Assembly: GCA_020284085.1 (NCBI GenBank)
Contig: JACEVL010000999.1
Location: 366,001 to 430,000, forward strand
DNA: 64,000 nucleotides
Reading direction: 5' to 3'
Source: Aporrectodea caliginosa
Lineage: Eukaryota > Annelida > Clitellata > Crassiclitellata > Lumbricidae
The notes beneath the pieces are model-generated. The model was not told where the DNA came from, ran no database searches, and saw only the letters and a list, made by a program, of their open reading frames with translations. This document shows, piece after piece, positions 19,831-53,446 of this stretch. The position numbers and the translations under genes are program-made. The first letter of the stretch is position 1, and every line of letters begins with the position of its first letter.

Positions 19831-22499
19831 AATTGTTATTAATTCTGTATATTTTTAATTAATACTTGTCATTTCTTGTATCTTTCATTGGTCAAGAGCT
19901 TTATTGAGTTTTAAGGTTACACATAGTTTGGCTGTGTTGCATTTATAACTTGAACTTGCTTTAACTACAAAGAAATTGTGTATCCAAAGTTTACTGGCGT
20001 AAAGACGGTGCTATTAAAGCTACGATCCCTTAGGATATCAAAGAAAGTGTTATTGCTACTATGACTAGCTGTGACTTTATTAGACATTTTGAACAGCCAC
20101 AACTTGCCAGTTACTGTAGTACAGAAAAAGTCTGGTAACACACGAATAACATACTAATTTGGTTAGCGCACAGCAGAGTCATGCGTCCCACAGATGCCAA
20201 ATTAAAACGCAAAAGTCTGACTGGCAATAAACATTAGCTGACTCGTTTGCACAGCAAATAGCAGTATGTGTACATGCAGTGATGTGCTCTAAGGCATTGC
20301 TCCTTTTTTCTGATTGCCGAAATTGATAAGACATTAAGCCAGAAATCTTAACACTGTCATCTGTCAGCATTAGATGAGAACTTATTGGCTGGAATTGGCA
20401 TGTGTGCGCAAGCCTGCTGCCAATTTTAGAGAGCACCTCTTATTAGTTTAAGTGGTGCTACATAAATGCAGAATGACAAAAATAGCATAGGGCAAGCATC
20501 ATAGCTTTTTCTTTGTTGAAGAAAAACCACCAAACTTTCAAAGGTTACTTCTGATGGCTATAGAGCTGTGTTAAGTTGCAGATCATTTTGAGGGCCTTCA
20601 ACAACAACATGGGGTGCTATGCAGCAAAACAGATGCAGACAAAGCCATAGGCGTATATGTAGTTTGCTGAGTAAAAGAAAGCACTGCTAAATCACCAATT
20701 ATTCAAACAGCTGTCAAAATATAGGATATTTAGTCATTCCGGAAGAGTCGACTGTTTGAACAAGGCTGACATTTAATGATGTCATCCAGAAAGAGGTGGT
20801 GAAAGAACTACTATTTCAATGTTTCTGAGTCATATGAGGCATCTTTAACAAGTTTGTGATTTACTGCATATTTAGTGTTTTTATTACATGCACATTTCTT
20901 GTTTATATATTATTTAATTATGAGTCAATAGGTCTACATTAAAGATGCAGTAAATTAAAAGGAAAACAGACCTATACAGGGACATATACTATTATGTGTA
21001 ACCTGAGATTATGCATAGTTTCCATTATCATGTGGTTTGGACTTCATAATCGTGAAATTTGGAGTAAACTGCAAATTTCTGAATTAATTTAATTAGCAAT
21101 AAATGTAATATGCATAATCTTAAATTATGCATACATTCCATTATCATGTGGTTCTGACGTTGTAATCAAACTCCAAATTTCTACAGCGCTAGTCTAAAGC
21201 TAAGTGTAGAGCACCATCTTATATGTGAGCGTTCCCTGCCATCTTCCAAGTGTTACCTGTCTTTTATGGTACTACAACATTATTCACTTGTAATTGTACT
21301 AGTGATAGATCATAGATCAAGGCCGTTGAAACAAATTATCCCCGTTGGAATTTGACTATGGCTTCAGTGCAGGATGTTTGCAGCTGTGTGGACATGATAT
21401 TATTGCCCATTGTTATTACCAGGTCCATTTGTTGTACTGGATAGCTTTCCACTTGAGTCATTTTTATTTTTCTCGTGTATTTGTCACAGCATGTTAGCTG
21501 CAGATTTGGTCTTTTTGCACAAAAAGATGTAGATATTGATGTTTAGAAACTTATTCATGGCTTTTACTTGTTGCTTCATGTTTGTTACATTGTGTGTATT
21601 ACATTTTAAATTTTGTTGATAATGTAGTTTTACACTTTGTTCATAGCACTTATAGTTTAATATTCTTAGGGAAAATGAGACTTTGATATGACTCGATGAC
21701 TTAATTACTGGATGATTTCTCACAGATTGTGTTGGTAAATCTCTCCTCATAATTGGACTTGTTCATTTGTGAACAAGTGTTTACCAATTAAAGTTTAACT
21801 TTAAAATTAAGCAAACTCATAAAAGTATTTTGCACTTGCAGTTGGTTTATATTATAATCACAGTCAGGCATTTATCAACCACCGATTATGGAACTTCAAA
21901 AGTATGTCCCATTTTGCTACTGAATTTAATCTGCTATATAGCTTGCAGCAGATCTAAGAAAAGAAAGCTTCTGTAGAGTAAACAGGCATCAGGGATTTAA
22001 CTTTTGTCATTTTGACTCCATTGTCTTTAGCTTTAGTCTGGCTGATACTTGAATGAGAAATTTAAGTATTTGTTCAATGTTTAAGCCATCATCCAGGGTT
22101 GGCCATCTTACATTTTCCAAAATGTGTTTGGCTTAGGAAATGATCTGTGTTACACTGCCATGCTCAACTGGTCAAAGTGTTCATGATGCCTTTCGCTGTG
22201 TTATTGCCTTATGAAGCATTCTAGTATCTTTGGTCTGTTTCGCTTGGATGTCTTACTTTCTGGCTTTCCTAATTCATTCTTTTCTTTGTTCCATGTATGG
22301 TAGTAAAAATTATTTATTGAGGAATGTAGTGATGTTGCGTAATTAGTTTTACAGTTTCCATTCAACACTGTTAGGCAAAGTTGATGTTTGGCCATTTTAA
22401 TTTGGTACAAGGTTTTGCTGGTATGAGAGTATCTCAGATCTTGAAGTCACAGGTTTCAATGCATCCAAAATTCTTGAGACTCATTTGGTTGTATGCGTC

Positions 22500-22910
22500 T
22501 TAATGCTGCTTGTGGTCAGCTGCATTGGCTTCCTTTAGAATTCCGAATAAGATTTAAACTAGCCTGTCTGACCTTTTAAACCCATATAACGAGCACTATT
22601 TCAACTGATATTATCTCCTTAAACTCCTCTCAACAGTCTGTGATCTTTGGGGATGGTTTTGGTTGAGCTACAGTACAGAACTGTGACAGGTTATTGTGCA
22701 TTCTCTGCTGCTGCTCCCAAGGAATGGAATCGACTATCAAGGTTGCTCAGAGGACTGAAGTCTTTTGCTTCCATCATGACATGCCTCAAAACTCAATTTT
22801 TATTATTGGCTTTCAAATATCTTCACCTGGCAACTGATTAACTACACCTCAGATTAACTCAAGATCTGTGAACCCTGAGCACATTAAAAATATTTGTAAT
22901 AATAAAATAA
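22500..22910 (+). mobile_element. C-terminal remnant of a CR1/L2-type LINE
   Basis: The plus strand encodes LHWLPLEFRIRFKLACLTF at about 22,521-22,577. After a break comes YCAFSAAAPKEWNRLSRLLR followed by a SFASIMTCLKTQFLLL segment at about 22,695-22,805. The order LHWLP..RI.FK..., then .FS.AAP..WN.L, then S...FK..LKT..., is the usual end of CR1/L2/Rex reverse transcriptases. It is a 5'-truncated, frame-broken fossil. Confidence 0.75.
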
Positions 22911-23859
22911 TACCTTCCCATTCTTTCTTGGAAGTATGGACACAGTGGTAGCTACGCACTGGTTAAGGGCACATTTCATTCCTCGTGTATAGTAATTTGT
23001 AGGTTTTAATGCTGTAAAAGATGTTTTTGAACAGCTTGAAACTTTAGAACACACCAAATTTGTATGTTGGTGTTTGAAAATCCAGTGTTGATATTAGAAT
23101 TTGCAATCTATTTTTGTGAACCTCCGAGATGTTAGTAGGAATATCTTTGCTGTTAGATTATTGTTGCTGTTTGGATATCTGTGACGATATCTGTTGTAGT
23201 ATAGATAGCTATGACGTTATTTAAAGCCACCCGAGTATTACACATATTGATTTCTACAGCTGTTGTTAGTCCATCTATGAGTTTTGGATATCTGTCTTGG
23301 ATAGTGTAACCTAATACAGGACACAGTATTTAATGCTTCTATTTGGCAACTACCGGTATGGTATGCGTAGTCCTTGAGAACTTGAACTTGTTTACAAAGC
23401 TGCAGGACTGTTTGGATAAGAACTTTAGATTGCTGTTATCTAAATAAATGGTTTCCTTGAAAAATGTGTTTCCTTAGTTTTACTCCATTTACTGCTTTGC
23501 ACCAATTGCAAAAGAGGATAACAGTAAACCCAAAACTGCTTTAGAAATACGGTATTTCTCTTTCTCTGGGTAGGTAATCAGGTCCAGGAAAACAAGCTTA
23601 AATGTCAGGTACACACAGACACATACTGTATTTGGGTTGGGAAGCACAACATGTAGCCCAGGATCCTGATGTGTTCCTGAACAAAAACTTGTCAGTAACA
23701 GTCCAGGTTCTTATTTGTAAGTTTTCCACGAATCTCTCTCAAGGTCTCAGATATGACAATTTCTTAGTCCTCAACTGTGCTGCTCAGATGTGTCCAACAT
23801 GCCCAAATCCTTATATGTCTTATGTTCCACAAGTATCCAGGTGAAAACAGAAAACATTA

Positions 23860-24190
23860 AAGATCATCTTTTGGGAGCGCATTCAACATAGTGGAGGCCC
23901 AGAGTACATCAGAGAGCTCTGCCTTCAATTCCTAGCTGAAGTCACTCTGCTTTGCAGCCCTTTGGGATCTGTTCGTCATGTGCTTGCCTCTGGTGACTAG
24001 AGCTAAGCTGTCTTGTGGTTTGGACTGGAACAATCTCCCACAGAAAACCTTAACTTTACCCATAAATACAACTCACAAATCAACATTTTCAGCACATCTG
24101 TTGTTGCACCTACATGTCTTTAGGTCTGTTAGAAGAAAATGGCTATCTGCAAGAAAGAGTAAATGCCAGCAGAATTGTAGTTTTTTTATG
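23860..24190 (+). mobile_element. Possible second LINE C-terminal fragment
   Basis: The frame at 23,978-24,196 includes a LDWNNLPQKT motif followed by a STFSAHLLLHL segment, resembling the WN.LP...(S)(F)...L end of LINE ORF2. The similarity is weak. Confidence 0.3.
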
Positions 24191-25764
24191 CTGTGACAAC
24201 AATGATGAGGTTGCGTTTTGAGCTCACTGGGCTAGGCTGATCAGCATTAGAGACAGGCAAGTCTGTTACTGTGGTATTATGCTGCTCATCAACCCTCATT
24301 ACACCATACTTACCATTTTGCTGTCCACAAACAATATCCTTAATACATGTACTGGATTTGTACTGTATTGTCATGTGATTCATGTCTATGTGAAATCTTA
24401 CCCTATACTGTTTCAACGTGTTAGCAAGTACTACCCCAATGATACCATTTACACACTGAAACTTGTAAGAATGATTCTAATGAATTAAAATTCAAATCAA
24501 ATCAAATACACAAAAATCAGGTCTACAGTTTCAAACCATATGCACGGCACTAGCATATCGATTGTGAGCAGCAGGCAACCAGTATATGTATATACAGCAT
24601 CATTGTCAATGAACATGGCACCCACAGCAACTGTACAGTACAACAATATGCCATACAGCAGGCTTCACAGCAAATTAAACATGTTACGCACCAATATAAA
24701 CGTCAAATTAAACGCACTTTATATAAACAGTGGCACCAATTAATAGAATATCCATTCATAACTCTCTCTAAAATTTGATGAAGAGAAAGCAAACTGGGTC
24801 AGGTAAGGGTTACGGTCAGAGGTCAGCATTTCCAAGCCCCGCACATCTGAGTTACCATAGCATGTTATAAACAGTTTGCTGACCTGGTTTGAAGTCTCTG
24901 TTCCTGCAGCCTTTCCTTTCAGTCTGACCAACAGATAAAATTACGAAAACCCAAATTATGAAAGAAAAATTGGAGCCACTATAACTACTATTGTCACAAG
25001 TGAACACTGAATCAAGACGTTTCACTGTGAATAAGCGACTTCGCTTTTTTGGGCGCTGTAGAAATTTTGAGATTACAATTACAATACGATTTCTCGATGA
25101 GCTGTGCAAAAGGATTGAATCACAAAACAAAAAATGAAGAACAGCAATACTTACTGCTAACTACAGTAAAAAAGTATGTTGACAATACCTACTGTAACTA
25201 TAGCTACCACTATGCACCTTCTCAATAAACGCACCTACTGATACTCTTATTATCCAGAGCAGGAACGGTAGCAGTAGTATCAATGATACAAACAATAATT
25301 AAATACAGACACAAAGAAGTAAAAAATTTAAAAGAGTAGCAACGCTTGTGAGATGGTGTCCCAGATGATGCGTTTATCGTCTTGTGCCTCATAAGTCACT
25401 GCTAATCAGAAAAAAAACTGGCAATAAAGATGACAAAATTTCACAGGACACGGAAAACACAATACGAAACTGATCATCTATCACAGCTTCACAGTAAAGC
25501 ATTGAAGAATGGCATAGCAGAAGAAAAGCAGTTCAACAGAATCAAGAGGTAGTCAACAGAAGGTTCTCATTGCATGAACACAATTACTCCAACCCATGCA
25601 TGCAACGTAAACTCTCCATCCCAATTTCCACCCAACTGTGGCTCAACATAATTCACAGATACATCATGTCAAAGTCCGCCGTTTAACTTTCAAAAGTTGC
25701 ACAGAAAATCTTCACAGTCAGTATTTTGCTAACTGATGTAATATATTCGTTCTTATTGACATTT

Positions 25765-25865
25765 AACATCATATAGGAGCCCTAGCACAGAGAGTAGATA
25801 TTTTGAAGGGTCGCTATAGCAATGTTCAATTACATTAAATTACAATATTATTCATGTTTATATAG
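25765..25865 (+). repeat. SINE tail fragment
   Basis: Carries a degenerate GGAGCCCTAGCACAGAGAG...GGGTCGCTATAGCAATGTTC module followed by TTACATTAAATTACAATA, like the tail at 18,290-18,425. Confidence 0.5.
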
Positions 25866-26336
25866 TCAAGCACAGAGGTTACAAGTACAGAAAAAATGGC
25901 AATGATTTGACACTCTGCATTAGTCTGAGGAGACTAAAAGTATTTAGTTTAAGATGAAAAGCACTTGGTCATAGACTCAAAGAGCTTCCTAGTGCACATC
26001 ATGCATAACAGTTTGAATTCTTTGATAAAGACACCAATCATTTACTCTGACAGTGTTACCAGCTGCATTAGCTTCAGATTCATAGTTTCTGTCAGTCTTG
26101 TAATTAGTCTTGTGAATTAGATTGGGCCACGCCAACTGCCAACACACAAACATCACAGAACGGCAAATATACTTCTCAATGCCGTGTATATGCATATCTT
26201 ATTGAGAGTGCAAAGACGCTGCCAAAAAGGTGAAAATTACAACCGAAACTACCACAAAACATAGCCATAAAGACTGTTACTGCCCACGTATGTACACACA
26301 CATACGTATTTAAATATCATGACAGTTAGAGAGCTT

Positions 26337-26398
26337 TTAACACTTTAACGACAAGAGTGTACTAAAAGCGACTGGGAAACCAATGCAGCTCATGTTAA
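26337..26398. repeat. Micro-palindromic element, copy 1
   Basis: Starts TTAACACTTTAACGACAAG, has the asymmetric core CTGGGAAACCAATGCAGCTC, and ends in a degraded GTTAA. It is related to copies at 35,092, 35,325 and 39,279. Confidence 0.7.
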
Positions 26399-26734
26399 GG
26401 TACATTGCAGACTCATCAATGCGAAGTTGCCTGAGGTCACGTCTTATTGTACAGTGCGTAAACCAGGCCGCACGTAAAAAGAGATAACGCTGAAAATCAA
26501 TGTTTAGAGCTACAGTGTAGTTCGTGTATGGCGCGTTAACCAATAGTGTGTTCAGTTAATAGCTTTGGGGGGCATAACACCACCGTGTCCAGCAGAATGA
26601 CCAGTGTGTAAACTGGGGCCACATAAACGAGTCCACACTGTACCTCTTGGAACTGCTGTATGGCCATCTAACTGTCAACTATCTATCACGCAAAATTAGT
26701 AGCAGTCTGCATGTCCACCATGCTAATATATATT

Positions 26735-26782
26735 ACATATTATTTATATTAATTTATATATATAATATATATATATAAACTT
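26735..26782. repeat. (TA)n simple repeat
   Basis: TATA-rich run near the middle of an AT-rich spacer. Confidence 0.85.
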
Positions 26783-27699
26783 CAAAACTTCAAATATAAA
26801 TAACATGTCACACACAGTTCCCTATGCTGAATTTTTCCAAGAAGTTTAATATAATATAAGTTAGAACAGCAATAATGATAAGTGACCAAAATATAAAAAC
26901 AATAATATTAGTAACATTAAATCCACAATAACGGCCATTTTAAAAGTGCATGAACTAGTATCATAAGTAGTCACATAATAAGTACACAATGCATTTGATC
27001 ATCTTTACAAGTAGGCAACTTGATAACCATAATACTAAAACATTTGCTATACTTCAATATAAAATGGTTAACAGAATATATACAACTTATACCCACATAT
27101 TCATCAAACACCAGAAACTCACTATACTGCTGTCTGGTCGAGACGTACCAAGAACCATCTCATACCGAAGTCATGTTACGAAGAGTTTATTCGACTAAGC
27201 TGAGTAAATTTTGAATCCAAGTCCAAAAACATGTTATATCAGAATTCATGTAATACAAAACATAATTATTACAATCAATTTCAGGTGTACACAGGATGCA
27301 CGATGTATGTAGAGTATATATTTTATATACACAAGTCTTATACATTTTTAGTATAAGTGAATGGCAACTATTTATTTCTATCCATCATCAATTGGCAGAC
27401 AACAGGATAACATGCACAGTAGCCAGATGTGCCTTGTCATACAAAGTCATCATTACTCTTGCTACTATTATTAAAAATTCTAATAAAACTTATTATCAGT
27501 AATACTGTTATTATTATTGTTATTATTACATAATACAATGCTATTTAACTTTTTATTTTCTGTCGAGTGTCTTAGTAATAGCTAATGCCATTCGAAAAGT
27601 GAGAAATGACAGAACTGCAGAAAATCAAACGTTTTTGGTGGAAATCATCTCTTTCCATTAATCAACCTTCACAATTCACACTCTCATAAGTATTATTCC

Positions 27700-27890
27700 T
27701 ATGCATTTATTAAGCACCACCACCTATTGACCACGCATCAGTCACTGGCTCTAAGCAATTGTGAGTGAAGGACTTGCTCAAGGTCCCTACACAGTAACCC
27801 TCTCTGGGGATACTCGAACCCATACTCTGTGCACTACAAGACGAGCACTCCAATCAATCAGCTACCATTTCGCACAGTACTCGAAAGGTA
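27700..27890 (-). mobile_element. tRNA-derived SINE, 5' part
   Basis: On the minus strand the head reads ATGGTAGCTGATTGATTGG (RNA polymerase III A-box-like, 27,851-27,870). A GTGCTCGTCTTGTAGTGCAC arm follows, then GGGTTCGAGTATCCCC (B-box, about 27,807-27,822). The body CCTTGAGCAAGTCCTTCACT is shared with 18,290-18,425. No intact cloverleaf or CCA-end context is visible, so it is a SINE rather than a tRNA gene. Confidence 0.7.
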
Positions 27891-28321
27891 TCGATCAGAA
27901 TAGTTGGCATGCAACTGTCACGCCTCAAGGAATTCTTCCACTCCCAATTGGCCCTTTCTAGGAAACCAATGACCCATGCTGGCTTTGTAAACAGTCGTGT
28001 GTCAGGTGGAATTTCTTTCGACAGCAAGACAGCGAAACCGAAATCAACAAACACACCATCAATAATACAACAAAATGATATTTAGATAATGGCACTCGAG
28101 ATGGGTCAAACAAGTCACCGAAAGCACGACATAGCGACATATTTGATAACATGGTGCCACATTTAACGATGTCCCAATATGGTCTCACAAGTAACACATC
28201 ACTGGCAAACAATAGCTGATACTTGGGCAGAAATTAAGGTCAGCATAAAATCTGAGAAAACTACTGCAAAGTTAGTTCTTTGTGCCAAGAAAGTCTGACA
28301 CTGACAGCATCTTGTAGTAGA

Positions 28322-28350
28322 TGTATATATATATATATATATATATATAC
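28322..28350. repeat. (TA)n simple repeat
   Basis: About 14 TA dinucleotides. Confidence 0.9.
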
Positions 28351-29205
28351 AAACATTATATTCATTGCAGTATATATAAACAAATACATATAAACAGAGA
28401 GAGTGTGTACCAGTATATAATTATATCTCTGAATATACAGTTCACTCGTACATACTGGCATTATAGGAAAACTTTATTACAATGTAACTGAGTAACTAAT
28501 GTACTGCGTTGTTCTGCATGCACTTTTTTAATTTTAATAAGCTTTGCAATCATAGGAGCGAGACATGAATTACAACCAAGAATACAGTAACAACAGAGGA
28601 TTGGTCCATACCATACATCATGCACATTAGCTGAATATAGGACACTGTCAGATCACATATTTGGGCACGTATCTCCTGCCAAAATACGCATCCGCCCAAG
28701 GCCTTGAAAAGCATCACAAGAGTGAATAATAAATGGCTACCAACCGCTCGGTAGAAATTGATTGCATGTACGATATCCAACCACGAACTGACACGCTTGA
28801 AAACTCGGAAGAATCAAATTAGGAACTCTACAAATGCGTCATGGTTATTGCGTGACGTCACACAAGTGTCTTAGTCATACGCATGACATGAAATTGATGA
28901 TGTTCAAGACTAACGTCTGAAAGACTCGCGTTGCTCCAAATTCCGCAACTCTGTTGTATGAATCTAAGCCAAATGACAGAGACAACTTGCAGCCACATCA
29001 GAGTTCAATGACACATTCCAGATGGGTTAACAAGGAGCTCTGCAAATTGCTAACAAGGGTTAAAGTGAATTAGGGTTCACGCACAAATCAGTACAGGTAA
29101 CATTTGCATATGTGCCTCCATGGAAGTTCCTCAGTCAAGAAGTTGAAGAATCTTTGAATTAAAACACAATGACTATAGAGCTAACAGAGGATACGTGTTT
29201 AAACC

Positions 29206-29683
29206 AGTTCTTGTATGGATAAAAAAAATTAATCGATTAATCTCCAAAATGTAACTTCAATTAATCGATTAAATTTGATTAATTTGGTGCCTTTTAAGTA
29301 AAGCGTGGAAAACTTTTAAAAATATAGTCACTGAGTCAGTTACTACATGTACTTTCTTTCTACAAAAAACTTTAATCATTCCACATGCTGAAGGTGATAC
29401 ATTAGCGATGTGTTTGAACCATGTTAAGTGAACTGTTTAATGCCATGAGGACAGTTAATTTTTTCGCCATCTTCGACTTTTCCATCAGCATTTACGTTAA
29501 ATGCAAAATGATTGCTTAATTCTCCACTCAAACATTTCACCTTATAACAGTTCACCATATGATTACTCCGGAAATTGGCTGCTCAAAGTCATGAAATAAG
29601 TAAGAAAATTAATCGAATAAACTGAAATTATTGATTAAATTTTTTAACAATTAATCGATTAATTAATCGTTAAAATCCACAGT
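29206..29683. mobile_element. Non-autonomous hAT-type element (478 bp)
   Basis: Flanked by a perfect 8-bp duplication TTTAAACC (29,198-29,205 and 29,684-29,691). The ends are imperfect inverted repeats: left AGTTCTTGTATGGAT, right (reverse complement) ACTGTGGATTTTAACG. Both ends carry multiple TTAATCGATTAA palindromes (29,229-29,281 and 29,600-29,671), probable transposase-binding or fold-back motifs. It has no coding frame. Confidence 0.75.
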
Positions 29684-32600
29684 TTTAAACCTACAAATAT
29701 GATGCACGACCGATCAACTGGCCTGGTATTCTATAAATGGTCAGCAATTCAAGTCTAGGTTCACTGTGGTGTAACATCACTTGTTGTCACCAGTGTCACA
29801 TATTATACAGCAACGAGGCATTTTTACCTCTTCAGATAAAACTGTTCAGTAATATAGCTAGATCATTGAATACAAGTCTTTAAAGAGCCTCATAATAACA
29901 GTTGAACAGTTGAGTCAGTTAATAAAAATAAATTAATAGTTGACCGTACTACAGTTCCAGCACTGCTCTTAAAAGTCAACGAGCAATTGCTGAAACAAGT
30001 CATCAGAGTGATTGCAAATATTTACACCAGTGAATTATCGCGTGAAAAGTCAACAGAAAAAATATGTCACAACCATAGCAGAGTGGACAGAGTTGGGGAT
30101 TAAACCGACCCAATACTGGGCTTTTCAATTTTACCCCGAATAACCAGATAAAACTGTCAACCCATTCTTCCACTTCTCTGTTTATTGGTAAATCCAGAGT
30201 GAACTGAACCTCAGTAAGTTAACGTTAAAGTAGCATTTAAACCTCACAATATTTGATGAAAGAAGACCTGGAACTTGTATGGTCAAAATTCATATGTTAT
30301 TCTTGTAACTAGCTGCGTCATGACAGCTAGAGTAGATCAATAAACGAAAATACAATACAATACTCTGACCATAATTATTGTCCATGTGTAACCTATAAAT
30401 GGCACACCAAAACTGGGCACAAATAGATACTGTTCATCAAAAATGAACAAACATAATTTAATTTAAAATCAAAGTAAGTAGTCTCTCATAACTTACAGTG
30501 GGAAATAAGGCAGGTACTCATTTCGTACTCTTGGGCACCTGAGCAGGCAGTGGATGAATCCCCAGGACATACTGACAGTGCATTTAACGACTTGCCAATT
30601 ACTTCTAAAATCACTTCACGATTAAATTCTATTGCTTTGCTGTGACAGACAGCAGCAGGCTTGAATTCACATTTGTTGGATTATGGACAAAACGTTCTAT
30701 GAAGATGACCAATTTATCACAACCCCAAAATAAGTAACTGTTGTGCAAAAATTACTTCACATATGATTACAATATATCTACTGCAGAATGAAATTTAATT
30801 TCATATTTACTTCAATTCTTAACTAGAATAAGTAGGCACTGCGAGCAAAACATAAGCCTATCCACAGATGACAATTATACTTAGAAAATATTTTAAACAA
30901 TTTTCTTGTTATTCTGCATGAAGTCAAGCTGAGTAAAAAAAACTTGGCAACAATAGCAATAATACCATAATAAATTTGGCAACAGAAAAAATGAAATGCA
31001 GCACATTTGCACTGAACCATCCCTCTGTGTTGTTGGCTTCTGAACAAAATGGCCAGTTAACACCACTGGCCTACATCTCACAGAAGTGTTGGGCACTGTC
31101 TCTCTCATGTAAACTTGTGATGCAGGTTACCAGTTACCTTTCCACAGCCATTAGGCTATAATCGAACACTTGATCGCCGTTCACAAGTTGACGTATTAGT
31201 TACGGCTTTGGCCAAAGATTTATTAACTCTTGCAGGACGTTTAATGCTGTGGTATCAACAAGAAGCAAGTTAGTTACAGCAATCAAGGCGATTGGAGACC
31301 AATATGTTTGCAAGCATCAGCTACCTCAACAAGTGAGTCACCCAGTCTTAAAGATTTCAGCAATTCAATAGTTGGTGTGAAAGTTGTCACTAGTACAAAT
31401 TTTGGTTTTCAATGGGCTGAGGAGTTTCTTAGCCCATCCAAAACTGCACCCTACCCTTATCGACAGCACACATTAAGTCATTAACAACAGCAAGACGGGC
31501 AGATTCTGTTGAATGAAACTTACTGAATGCTCACCGAAATGGTGAGATTGGTGAGTTAGAATGAGCTGAATTTGCATATGATTCTTAATACCTGTTAAAA
31601 AAGTTATTTAAAAAATTCAAGCTCAGAAGGGTCTGCAATTAGACAGGTTGCCTGGGTGAATAGGAGGTTTGTTTAGAAGGGGGATGAACAATTGCAGATG
31701 GGAAGGATCCCTCATGCAGTCAGAAGTTGAAAATTGATGATACAGTTCAACCCAAAACTTCCAAGCACATATAATGAAGAAGTACAAAATTTAGCTTAAG
31801 CCACTGGTAACTTTGCAAACTTCCTCTATCACGGGCTATGAAATATATGGAAGCCTACACTGAAGTCTAGACATGCATAACCTAACCCCAAAGAAACCTG
31901 TAAAAAACACCATAATTCTTTGTGAACACAAATCAAACATCTTAATAATAATAATATCATGATTTCCAGATTTTTCCCCATCTCTGGCCACTGCTGCATT
32001 TACTGCTTCTTAGAGAAAGAAGCAGAAAGCACATCCAGTAAAATACAGGTCGATGAAATCTTTATGAATCAGAAGCAGATATCCTACAGCCATAAAAAAC
32101 TATACACAAAGTGGCTGATCAACATGTTGTGCCACACATGTGTAACATAAGTAACAGCCAGATAATGCTACACGATTCATATGAAATGGCATATGAAACA
32201 CAACCAACACATGGACTGTCATATATGCAACTTTTCTATGCCATATGTTTAGTAAAGAAGTTGCATCAACATAAAAGACATACCTGCAAGAAATAACAGC
32301 ATATCGTGAACCGTCAAATATGCCTAGTTTCTATTTGCCTTTTAAATATCAAATTACTTTTTATAAATTCCAATATAAAAGTTGTACCTAGTACCATCAT
32401 TCAAACAAAAGTTTGGTACACAACAAATCTAAATGCATGAAAAATTGGGGATTTTATAGAATTTTTTACTGTAATCTATGATGCAAAGCTAACAACATGC
32501 ATGGTAATGCAAACAGACCTATGCAACAGCGCAACAAATTAATGGCAAGCCTTTCTGGCAAATCAGAAAACTCGGCATCTACAGCTCAGCCTAAAAGATC

Positions 32601-32964
32601 TTCCAACCGTCGATTTGGATTCTGCAATTTCTCAGAGCTTCTTAGCAGTATTCCTTCTCATCATTTGCCAATATCTCCATCTCTTCTCAGATTCCACTTG
32701 TGATTATTCAACATCCAAGTCATCCCCTTTGAACTTCTATCACCACTTTTCCAATGTTACGTCTGCATATCAGTTCCAAACACGTCAGTGTAAAGGGTTT
32801 TGGCTGAAGGGAAGAACTCTACAATACCCCGTAGTAAGTACTTGCACATATATGTTGTATAATATACATACGTGTACCCATAAAGGTACATACATACATT
32901 TATATGTAGCCTGTGATATAGTATAATTTTGAGTAGCTGCTACCAGCACACAATTCTGCGATTC
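29684..32964. other. AT-rich intergenic stretch
   Basis: No gene or complete transposon supported. The frames at 30,823-31,161 and 32,497-32,926 lack recognisable protein features. A SINE-like ATACAATACAATA tail is visible near 30,350. Confidence 0.45.
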
Positions 32965-32972
32965 AACATAAC

Positions 32973-33432
32973 TAGAGCCAGTAGAAATTCACGAAGTCAT
33001 GGAAGCCACGAATTCCATGATTTTTGGCATATGCTGTGAATTGCTGTGATTTTGGGCAAATTTTGTGAAATTAATGCGACACGACGTTCGGAACTGATAT
33101 GTTTCACAATGTAACAAATTACAATAAATTAAAATAAAGTAATATATCCACTCGATGACGTTGACGTCATTGTATTTCCAGTTGGTCATACTACTCATAC
33201 ACGTTGCTGCCATTTGGATTGTTTATACATTATGTTTGCTTTATCGCAAAATTAAAGTTTTGTGGCATTATACATAGCGACAGCGTCGTTTCTTTGCTAT
33301 TTGCATTAAAGTTTGGTCAGATCTTAGTAAACAAAAGCGTGATTTCAAGCCGTGAATTTGCAGTGATTTTCACCTATTTAAAAAAAATCCTACAACTTTT
33401 GAATTTTTTGCTGTGAATTTCTACTGGCCCTA
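32973..33432. mobile_element. Non-autonomous hAT-type element (460 bp)
   Basis: The target duplication AACATAAC lies at 32,965-32,972 and 33,433-33,440. Left end TAGAGCCAGTAGAAATTCAC, right end (reverse complement) TAGGGCCAGTAGAAATTCAC: a 20-bp inverted repeat with one mismatch. GTGAATT motifs recur inside both ends. No coding frame. Confidence 0.88.
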
Positions 33433-33524
33433 AACATAACCAATCAACGGTATCTGTAAAAAGGCATTGTATATATTTAGATATATACACATATAAATAA
33501 ACACTTTAACCAAACAAAGAAGGT

Positions 33525-33545
33525 ATATATATATATATATCTATG
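33525..33545. repeat. (TA)n simple repeat in the PTPN9 3' region
   Basis: Short run of TA dinucleotides about 330 bp beyond the PTPN9 stop codon. Confidence 0.8.
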
Positions 33546-33873
33546 TAAGCTGCCATATACAGCGATTGAAAGCATTCCCCTAAACTGGCCTCAGTGCCAC
33601 AGTTGGAGCAAACGATTGGCACCGAATAGCGCCAACAAAGACCAACACTGTGACGACAGAGATTCAGAAAAACATTGTCAAGTGGTCGGTCGGGTGCATC
33701 GTCGAAGGCGTGGTCGAGGCCTTCGGGGCAACCCACAAAACGACGGTGGTTACAAGGACTATATATTGCTCGTAGCTTGACAGTAACATATGTTCCGGAT
33801 CATAAGACATCATATAATGCAAATATATGCCTGTTTCAGTGCCTCTAACAGGTTCACCAGTTTCTGCAGCTAG

Positions 33874-53446
<19,573 letters not shown>

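Larger units (their letters stand above)
17471..22499. other. AT-rich 3' flank, possible long 3' UTR, no further gene seen
   Basis: No frame here looks like protein. An AATAAA hexamer at about 19,299 could be a polyadenylation signal for the gene ending at 17,470, but this is a guess. The stretch contains SINE fragments at 18,290-18,425 and 18,872-18,915, a duplicated 40-bp block (18,811 and 19,792), and two related blocks near 21,000 and 21,110 containing TCCATTATCATGTGGTT. Confidence 0.5.
24191..27699. other. AT-rich intergenic stretch
   Basis: No supported gene. It contains a SINE tail at 25,765-25,865, a micro-palindromic element at 26,337-26,398 and a (TA)n run at 26,735-26,782. Confidence 0.5.

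Noticed and set aside
27800..27890. Possible tRNA gene (A- and B-box-like sequences on the minus strand)
   Set aside because: No complete cloverleaf; the downstream body is shared with dispersed copies, so it is a tRNA-derived SINE.
33506..33736. 76-residue minus-strand ORF just downstream of the PTPN9 stop
   Set aside because: Protein-like composition is partial and it ends in a TA repeat; more likely 3' UTR, no family recognised.
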